A DNA stretch of 64,000 nt from Siderastrea siderea (lineage: Eukaryota > Cnidaria > Anthozoa > Scleractinia > Rhizangiidae), in the NCBI GenBank assembly GCA_964030785.1, contig OZ034968.1, positions 29,501,686 through 29,565,685 on the forward strand, read 5' to 3'. Position numbers and translations under genes: made by a program. Position 1 is the stretch's first letter. Each line of letters starts with the position of its first letter. A model generated the notes under the pieces. That model worked only from the letters and a program-made list of their open reading frames with translations. It did not search any database and had not been told where the DNA came from. Positions 56,420 through 64,000 of the stretch are shown here, piece after piece.

Positions 56420-57949
56420 ATGTCACTTCCTTTCAGTCTCAAATGAAAAAAGATACATTCAAGTTAACTAAAAACCTAAAAAAAGCAATCACCCAGATTT
56501 GTTTAAAATTACTCCGACCGCTAGTTTCCTGGAATATATGTACCCAAATGGCCGAGAAGAAAATGGGTTGCATCCTTTAAAAATTGGGCCAATTTTATTC
56601 AAGTTATTTCTCTCATGTTGAGGAAAAATCCCCAGACTTAGTATTATCATTTTGTTCTGGAAATTGAATTCTACTGTAAAAATGTTTTTACGGTCAAATC
56701 TAATCTGGAAACGGATCCCTTTCTAAGCTCAAGATATTTTATTAGTACAAATCACTTGGTGAACAGTTCACTGATCCTGTAAAAAATTTGTGCAACAGTG
56801 AGTTTTCTTAAAAACTACCTTGTACGTGGCACAGCATTTTTATGACAACTTAATTTCAGTTGCCATGGCAATTTCAGACTTGAGTGATATCCAGCAACAT
56901 TACATTTGGACAATGTTTGTAGAGAATTTGTTGTGACTTTCTTCTGATAAATTTGCAACTTTTTTGTGTCATCAAATTTTCACAAAGAAATCCAGAGTGT
57001 GTTCCCAAAATTTCTTGTAATAAAAACATTAAAGTAAGGTATTTACATATGTTGTAACATTTTATATAAGTATGATGGGGTTTGCTATCTTTGTCTCATA
57101 CTGAGAACCTATAATAACCCTGTCCACCTTAATCTTTCGTTTTTCTTTTTGTGACAAAAAAAATGCAGACCTATTCAAAAATGCTCTCCAGTGTGGATAA
57201 ATTAGAAAATGATGTTTCAGTCTTTCTGAAAATGCTTACGTAATGGCAATCTTGTGGTCTCTATAACAAGTGTCCATTGATTGGGAAAACAAATCAAAAT
57301 TGAAAAAAAAATTGAAAATTTTGTGCATTTCCGACAGTGGAAAATGATTGAAAAGTGAGTGTGGGCAAAAAACGTTTTACGTTTTTGATCCAAAACACTG
57401 GTTTTATAATTTGTCTGAATTAGTGTAGACATGGCCTTAATTTCAGTAGTCTTGGCATTGCCATTACATTTTTCTTACTAACTAGAGGGTTTTGATGGTA
57501 GGGGAAGGCAGTGGGTGCAGTCCAAAATATAAGGCAACCATTCAAATCGTGATTATAGGTGGCTCTCTCAAAATCATACAGTCTACTAGTTCACAGCAAA
57601 TTGAAAATTTGTTTCTCATTTAACAGATAAATATAGGGGAAAAACATGGCATAATACACAATTATTTACTAGATCATTTTTCACCAATGTTTTTTTGCAG
57701 CCCTCTATATGATCAATAAATTTCTAGCTGTACTTGGCCACTGCCTGCATGTTTTGTTTTTAGATAAGACACTGGTGTTACACTGTACAATGTTTTGAAA
57801 AGTTTCACATCATTGCACTGTTATTTTGAAGTATAAGACTGCGCCTACCACTCACCTTTTTGCTACTCACTATCTATCATGGAATAGATAGCGAGTAGGG
57901 TAGCCAATCAGATTGCAGCATTTATGATAGAACGCTAGTAGATTTATAC

Positions 57950-57991
<42 letters not shown>

Positions 57992-58994
57992 AATTTTATA
58001 TATATATAAGAAGTTTATAAGAAGTTTATATTTAGTATAAATCTACTAGCGTTCAAACAAAAAAAACAAAAAAATATATCTTTATATATATATATATATA
58101 AAGATATATTTTTTTGTTTTTGTTTTTTTTTTCCCAACTGTCGTGAGAGAAGGTGCTTAAGTTTATTCCTTTGATTTCATCTTTCCTGTGACTGGTGACA
58201 ACTTGTAACATATTTGTAAAAATACTTTGCACTTTTTATCATAGGTAATGATTTTGTTACAATGGTCTGGGTGCCAGCACAACCGGTAAAAAAAACTATG
58301 ATAAATACATGTAGCTCACAAATAATAAATATCCTAATTTACAAGCAAATACCCTTGCCATAATATATTACAAGCAAAACTGGCACTAAGTTAAAAAGTA
58401 ATCACCTTTTTAACAGGATTTAAAATTAATGAATATACAAAGGTGTAATAAGTTCAAGTTACCTAGAACTGATTTTGACGTGAAGAACTGTTCAAAAAAT
58501 GAGGTCTTTGAGATGTGGATCAAAATTGGGAATTCACACATAAGAAATAATACTAAAGAAATACTGAAATGGTAAAAAAATGGTCCAAGCAGTAACCACC
58601 ACCTATTACGATTCCAACACCTATGAGGATGAAACAAATTCAAACTTTTCGCTGACCATGTAAGATGAATCATTTGGCCATAAATCCAGAAAAACCAATT
58701 GAGAAATAGGTATTTTGTGAAACAACCTTACCTTGCCAGCAACAAAAAATCTTTATCAAACCTTTTGGCAAGTCAAAAAGAAAATTCACTGACCTTTCAT
58801 GGACTTTTAGGTAGAATTAATGAACTTAATTCAAAGTTCTTTCACTAAATGAATGAAAAACTTTAGACCTTCATTCAGGTCCAATTTTAGAAGCACGTTT
58901 ATCTACTCTGATGCACAATAGTTTACCTTGAGCAAAACAGCAAGAGATGCTGCTTGCAGGTTTAAAAAAGCGGCAATGTTGTCAGCTCGCACAG
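56420..58994. other. Gene-free stretch with AT-rich palindromes
   Basis: No exon seen on either strand. The only structured part is the pair of TA-rich palindromes at 57931-58128. Confidence 0.5.
57931..58128. repeat. Two adjacent TA-rich palindromes
   Basis: First: AACGCTAGTAGATTTATACT, a (TA)n centre, and the inverse arm ending AGTATAAATCTACTAGCGTT. Directly adjoining: AAACAAAAAAATATATCTTT, (TA)n, AAAGATATATTTTTTTGTTT. Both could form cruciforms. Confidence 0.8.
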
Positions 58995-58996
58995 TA

Positions 58997-59174
58997 CACT
59001 GAGTGGAACCTCGATTTAACGAACCTCTATAGAACGAAGTCCTCGGAATAACGAGTAATATTTTTCAGCCCAGTAATAGTGTAATGTATGGAAAAGAGCC
59101 TTGATAGCAAACCCTCGATATAACGAATTAATTTCCCCAGTCCCTTGGCACTTCGTTAAATTGAGGTTCCATTG
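58997..59174. mobile_element. 178-bp pogo-like MITE downstream of the DEPDC7-like gene
   Basis: The left end CACTGAGTGGAACCTCGATT and inverted right end CAATGGAACCTCAATTTAAC are flanked by TA (58995-58996, 59175-59176). The interior repeats the CTCGATATAACGAA word typical of such elements. Confidence 0.65.
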
Positions 59175-59195
59175 TATTAGAGGAATTGGTAAAGG

Positions 59196-59641
59196 GTTAG
59201 ATTAAGATGGAATCCATCAAGGAATTGAGTAATCAGTGGACAAAAATCTTGTACCAGAATAATTTAAAGTATATCACATTCTTTTTTATACTTTTTAAGA
59301 GCTATGGAGTGATGTAATTAGTTATCTGTAATAACACCAAAGACAATTTCTTATGGGAGCCCGTGAAATTAAATTTCAAATTTCACAGGAATTGTGTAAA
59401 CACAGGTAAAATAGATAAATTTTTATGCGTAAGATTTCATTTTGTGAAATTTGAAATTTATTTTCTCGGGCTCCCATAAGAAATCGTCTTTGGGGTTATT
59501 ACAGATAACAAGTTACATCCATAGCTCTCAAAAAATGTAAAAAAGAATGCAATATGCTTTAAATTATTCTGGTACAAGATTTTTGCCCACTGAAAATTAA
59601 AATTACTCAGTTTCCTAATGGATTCCATCTTAAACTTTAAC
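59196..59641. repeat. 446-bp palindrome (arms about 205 bp) at the 3' end of the DEPDC7-like gene
   Basis: The left arm 59196-59400 is inverted at 59437-59641 with few changes (for example GATGGAATCCAT and TTCTTATGGGAGCCCGTG in both). The loop is about 36 bp. It probably started as a foldback transposon. A minus-strand AATAAA (59457-59462) lies at the inner edge of the right arm and could serve DEPDC7. Confidence 0.75.
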
Positions 59642-59807
59642 ACAGCCTCAGCTCTTACATTTAAAAAAATTATAGAATATGAATTGTCCCTCCTGCATTT
59701 ATGCAGCAGTCGATTTTAACTTTCCACATTCTTGCTCCATTATCCTTAAGTGGAGGGAGGGATGCTCATAGTCTAGAAACGTTCAAAAGACAAATATTTG
59801 AAGCTGT

Positions 59808-62108
59808 TTACAGCTGTCCAGAGGGAAATTGCTGCATAAACACCTCACTGTGGTGTTTCTGGAAAAGCTTGAGTCTTTCCTCTTTTTCTTTTAGAGACAT
59901 CTGCAGGTTGTTGATAATGAAAGTCATGAGCTTGCTCAGTGATTGGATGGTCGTTGAATGTCTTTGTTGACTGTACTCAGCAACTGAAATCTGTTGAGAT
60001 ACTTTGGATGTCATGGGTGGGCACATCCCCCTCTGTACATAAGACATGTTTTTCCTGAAAAGTTCCTTGAGAGGAGCTGGTGTCGTAAACATCTGCCGCT
60101 GATGCTTCACCATGTAAGAAACTAATTGCTGACCAGTGGCCTAAGAATGAAAACAACTACCTGTAAACAACTCTTCAATTAAAGCAAGAAATGTTTGTCT
60201 CAGAATATCTAGAGAAAACTGTAGGTTTGATTTGGGGGGGGGGGGGGTGCAAATATCATGGCTGCATTCATAGTGAAAAATTCAATCAAATCTGTCGATC
60301 AGCCTTTGAAAGCATCCAATCTTACCTATGGCCTCAGAGCATTACTCAGATTCAAAGTAATAGTATGATACGTAATAACAATCATGAGCCTGTCAGTATT
60401 TCACTACTAATTATAACTGATTGCAGAAGTGATTGAGCTACTCTGGAGGCAGTCTGACTTCTTACTTGCAAAAATACAACAGACAGGTTCCACCACAATA
60501 TGCCACACCGAGCAGGGCACCCACCTTATTTTGTACATCCTTTGGTAAAATAGCACTCATAAATTTCTTGACAATGAACCTCCCACTGCTTGTATCCGCA
60601 GACATCCCCATAAAGTTCAACAACTTTCTGAGGTGTCTTCTTTGGCTTGCGGGAAGCATCAAGGTCAACAGCAGCAGAAATGTAACAACCTTTGACCAAT
60701 CATTAGCCAGCACACAGAGCATGCCATCTACCAAGTCTGTTAGGTTTGAGGGGATCAGTGAATCTAGGAGTGAACCATAATACTCTAACAGAATCTGTTG
60801 AATCCCTGCCTCCTTGACATTCATCACATTCAAATAGCTTGTGTCAGCACGCTGAGGCAAAGGGAAGTCTCTCTGCAACTGGATGCATTCCATCCCTGCT
60901 GTGACCCAAATATCCTTTGATTCTGAACTGTTGATATTTTCCTTTTGGTCTGTAGGTTCTGGGATATTATTTGAGATGACAATCACTCCCGTACTGACAC
61001 CTGTTGATGGTGGAGTCAATATATCCTCAAGATAAGGAATGTCTGTGAGCTTGAGGAGTTGAGATAGGGCTACTTCAAACCAGACGTCACTAATAATATC
61101 GCCATGATCAGTCGAATCAGACAGGATGGTTGTCTTTTTATTCCTGTATGGAAGAAAAAAATGATAAAATCACACCTGGACCATAAATTGCACAGGGCCA
61201 GTGACACAAGGTTAAAAAATGAGTTGAATTATAATGATTTTAGAGCTTTTAATTACTATTAAAAAGGCAGCAAATTAAACCTCAATTCATGTAAAGAAAT
61301 AAGTGGCCAAAAAACTTTAGGCTGAAAAAAATTTCCCAACCTTTCCCCCCCACCCCACCCCTGACACCCGCCTCATAAAACACAACGTGAAAGGAGACTT
61401 GAGATCAATCGGTCTCAATCTTTCTCGACTTTACTCCTCAAAAGAGTCTTTTGGTCATATGAAAATCACAACATAAAACTGCGATCACCTTAAACCAAGC
61501 CCAGCATCTAAACTTAGTCGTCTTCGCTTCTTCTGTGTTTCTTGTGACCTCGAATGAAAAACTTCAGGTGAATCTCTTGACTGCATCAAGAGATCAGCAA
61601 ATTTGTTCTGTGCCCTGGGTGTAAAACTTAACGATTTTCTTCTGTTGATTCTTTTATCCCTTTGGCCAAGCAGACTTCTTCGTCTACTTATCTTCCTCTC
61701 GACTTGCGAAGGTGAAGCAATAAGATGATCAAACGAGCCATCCGCGGAAGAAAATCTATACAACCTGTTGCCATCATCAAAGTTATCTTTCTTCAGTTTG
61801 TTGTTGTCCATAGTTACACATTCGATTACTCTTTTCTCCAGCAAAATTTGACAAAGACATCTTACTTGACTGCGAGTGACGTCTTTGGACAGATGAGGAT
61901 TGCTCTGAACGTAAGCATGGAGCACTTCAACCACATCACCGCCACGAAAACAATTCTCGTGATACTGAAATTTCCACCTTCTTCGACGCGGCTCGACATT
62001 CGTTCGCAGATGTTCGACGAGTTCGTTCCAGATTTTAGTTGCCTTGAAAGGCTCGCGACCAACATCATCGTTCTTGCTTTGGAATTTCAATTTCTTACGT
62101 TCAGTCAT
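59808..62108 (-). CDS. DEPDC7: DEP domain-containing protein 7-like (DEPDC7), complete, three exons
   Basis: Exons in coding order: 61489-62108, 60525-61143 and 59808-60140. They total 1572 nt (523 residues), close to human DEPDC7 (about 511), and phases agree. Exon 1 starts MTERKKLKF and carries the DEP domain at about residues 22-120 (KATKIWNELVEHLRTNVEPR, ENCFRGGDVVEVLHAYV, VRCLCQILLEKRVIE, NRLYRF), then a basic Ser/Arg-rich stretch. Exon 2 has SDVWFEVALSQLLKLTDIPY and the block LRKLLNFMGMSADTSSGRFI, VKKFMSAILPKD, both collinear with DEPDC7. Exon 3 gives LSKLMTFIINNLQMSLKEKE and HHSEVFMQQFPSGQL. DEP domains bind membranes or GPCR-pathway partners; human DEPDC7 has been linked to CARMA2/3 and NF-kB signalling. 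The close paralogue DEPDC4 cannot be excluded. Confidence 0.92.
61147..61488. other. Intron 1 of the DEPDC7-like gene
   Basis: Minus-strand GT donor (GTGATC after AG at 61489) and AG acceptor (CATACAG before 61143). It contains a C-rich run near 61343-61362 but no element I can name. Confidence 0.6.
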
Positions 62109-62223
62109 GACGTGTACATGTCATTTTTGGCAAAGAGAATCTTTAAATCTATTGTAGCTAAAATTACAACTGCATTTTTCGCCGCGGGCAAAACTTAATT
62201 TGAATCAACCGCCAAGCAAAGCG

Positions 62224-62231
62224 TGACGTCA
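62224..62231. promoter_or_regulatory. Consensus CRE (TGACGTCA) upstream of the DEPDC7-like gene
   Basis: A perfect palindromic cAMP-response element about 116 bp upstream of the start codon, a common promoter-proximal position. Function is inferred from the motif only. Confidence 0.4.
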
Positions 62232-62267
62232 TATCTAATCTTCATGCACAGGGAGTCGCAAAGAGAG

Positions 62268-62288
62268 AGGACCCTGGGAACGAGGTTG
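62268..62288. repeat. Solitary end of the CAACCTCG MITE family
   Basis: GAGAGAGGACCCTGGGAACGAGGTTG matches the right arm of the 88-bp MITE at 5521-5608. The partner arm is absent. Confidence 0.55.
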
Positions 62289-63413
62289 AGGGAGTCGAGG
62301 CCGCCGCGTCACTTTGCAGGCCGTAAAAAGTGTCGGCTCGTTACCAAAAGCCATCGTCATAGCGAAAGAGATTGAAGTTGAGAAGATCTGCAGAAAAGCT
62401 TGTAACTTGCATATTTCTTTGTCATCAGAGATGGCGGGACACTTGAAACAAACACCTTTAGACGCCTGTCCTCGACCACCTAGACAGCCTAGATCTTCGT
62501 TCTCGGCACGGCCGACTTAGTCACACGCGAAAGGGGTGGTGGGGGGGGGGGGGGGGGGGAGGTGGGTAGATGAGGTGGATCAATAAGCTGGGGACCTCAA
62601 AACCTGGACTTTACACTTGAGAAGTTTTTAGGTTTTTCAGAATTTCACGAAGTAAGGCCACTCACTCTGTTCCAAGGTGTCACCCAGGCGCTTCCTTGCA
62701 CTCCAGCACCGCATGCAAATTTCCCCAGACTCTCCATCCCCTTTCGGCGCCTACTGTACACAGGCTTCAATCACTTACTGATGCCCCAGAGCTCTTGTTA
62801 CAAACCTAACTCACAGGTAGCAATTTTTCCGCATCCCTTTTGCCTCTTGCTTCTGCAAAACTGGTTTTTTCTGATGGTTTCACACGTGCAATAAAACAAA
62901 TCAAACCTCGCTGATTTTCTATCAGTTGCAGCGGCAAGCCCGTACGACCTGTACATTTACTAACTACGAATTTATTTTCAAAACGTGAGGAGAAGACTAT
63001 GTAGAAGTCTGTTATAAGTAAAAACAAGATTTATTGATTTTTTTCCAGCTACATTAAGTACTCATAGAAAAGCCTTTAAGTTTAACGCTTCTCTCTTTCT
63101 ATGTCAATCATATCTACTATAGTTTAGCAGTCTTTTTATTGGTCAACTGAGCTAGCCAAGTTGAAGGTAGGTCCACAGAAATTATCTGGGTCTTTAACAA
63201 GGTGTCTTTCGATCTTCTTTGAGCTTGTTTAAGCGAAAACGTTTGATCACGTGTCAGTTACGCAATCTCGTCGCACATAAGTTCACATCTCAGTAATAGA
63301 AAAATTTCCAAGACTCCTAAAGTAATGGTGTTCTCTGTTTTTCCTTCCGTTGGGCTATCTGCTCATATCCTACTCAGTAGAAAATTTTTCCAAGTAAATG
63401 GTAGAACTGAATA
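62289..63413. other. Gene-free stretch upstream of the DEPDC7-like gene
   Basis: Contains a G-run of about 20 bases near 62540-62560. Small open frames exist but lack conserved sequence or splice context. Confidence 0.5.
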
Positions 63414-63697
63414 TAGCCTAAGAAAACAACCGACGTTTCGCGAGGTCGACACTTCACCCCTCGCAAAACGACGTCTGAGTAACGAGCGCAAAAATTCCCT
63501 ACGATGACGCGTCACTACACAGATCTAGGAAGTGCTCCTGATTGGTTGAAACACGAGGGAATTTCGTTTCAACCAAACAGAAGCACTACCTAGATCTGTG
63601 TAGTGACGCGTCATCAGTATGGAATTTTTGCGCTCGCTACTCATGCGTCGTTTTGCGAGGGGCGACCTCGCGAAACGTCGGTTGTTTTCTCAGGCTA
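63414..63697. mobile_element. 284-bp foldback MITE with perfect 9-bp TSD
   Basis: The TIRs begin TAGCCTAAGAAAACAACCGA and, inverted at the right, TAGCCTGAGAAAACAACCGA. The arms of about 130 bp (CGTTTCGCGAGGTCG, GACGCGTCACTACACAGATC) meet at a small loop. Perfect 9-bp flanks AACTGAATA (63405-63413, 63698-63706) point to a Mutator-like MITE. Confidence 0.85.
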
Positions 63698-63814
63698 AAC
63701 TGAATACTACTTCTTTAATGTTTCTCTTTGTTTGTAACAGACTTTCTTAAATGAGCCGGGGCTGGCTATGCATTAAAATAATTTTTCCACTGGATCATGC
63801 CGTAAATAAATTAT

Positions 63815-63960
63815 TTGTTACTCGCATTTATTGAGCGAGTGGGAGGGCCTGATGGGAAAATATTTAGTTCGACTTATTGTGTACGAACCGAGCGCAACGA
63901 AGTGCGTGCGCCATGGCCAAGAGCCAAATATTTTCCCGTCTGACCCAACCTAACTCAGTC
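63815..63960. mobile_element. Probable hairpin MITE, possibly running to the window end
   Basis: GGGAAAATATTTAGTTCG and, about 60 bp on, GAGCCAAATATTTTCCCGTC form imperfect inverted arms with GGGAGGGCCTGAT and TCTGACCCAACC outside. The GC-rich centre (GAGCGCAACGAAGTGCGTGC) resembles the style of the 21881-22027 hairpin. Confidence 0.4.
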
Positions 63961-64000
63961 ATTAAGTGTTTTATCATATCACCATGAATATATGTGTGAG

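Noticed and set aside
62434..62520. Small plus-strand frame MAGHLKQTPLDACPRPPRQP in a good start context
   Set aside because: About 30 codons only, no splice-linked continuation or recognisable family. It could be a 5' exon of an unseen gene but is unsupported.

Overview
This is animal nuclear DNA. The genes are split by many short exons with GT-AG (once GC-AG) introns, base composition is AT-rich, and introns and flanks are full of short inverted-repeat DNA transposons (MITEs). The conserved proteins are metazoan, and the MITE families, including one ending CAACCTCGTTCCCAGGG, fit a cnidarian, most likely an anthozoan such as a stony coral. The species is an inference; the gene identities are not.

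Layout. (1) Positions 3-320 (+) hold the last coding segment of an unidentified glutamate-rich protein. (2) 3558-7542 (-) is a complete five-exon UFSP1 gene, a UFM1-specific cysteine protease of 216 residues. None of its exons was visible as a long open frame; the gene was assembled here from splice sites and similarity. (3) 8018-52640 (+) is a complete USP47 deubiquitinase, 34 exons and 1173 codons, with phase agreeing at every junction. UFSP1 and USP47 are head-to-head, with 475 bp between start codons, so they probably share a bidirectional promoter. (4) 59808-62108 (-) is a complete three-exon DEPDC7-like DEP-domain gene of 523 residues, tail-to-tail with USP47.

Most of the remaining sequence is mobile DNA. 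USP47 intron 4 (12.7 kb) is almost entirely one 12.2-kb element at about 13709-25909. Its two inverted arms are about 3.4-3.6 kb each, and a cluster of AATAATCG-type palindromic motifs sits just inside the tips. Between the arms lies a second 4-kb inverted-repeat element (17345-21327) built from GATWTTGTCCCCCC repeats. That element carries the 3' part of a gene joining a Ulp1/SENP-type protease (His, Asp, Gln and Cys all retained) to a C-terminal PHD finger, interrupted upstream by a third, 224-bp element.

Other introns and flanks contain elements with readable target-site duplications (TSDs): 8 bp (11978-12576 and its relative ending at 33172), 6 bp (40193-40591, 50074-50474), TA (34170-35309, 53136-53654, 58997-59174) and 9 bp (5521-5608, 63414-63697). 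A family with CCAGAAAATATCC ends occurs three times (44534-46636, 46809-48217, 53716-56419), each copy enclosing a different inverted-repeat element. A 2.1-kb element with AACGGCT arrays fills much of USP47 intron 1.

UFSP1 and USP47 act in parallel ubiquitin-like pathways (UFM1 and ubiquitin). The Ulp1 fragment is a third ubiquitin-like-modifier protease but belongs to a transposon. No rRNA, intact tRNA gene or CRISPR array was found.
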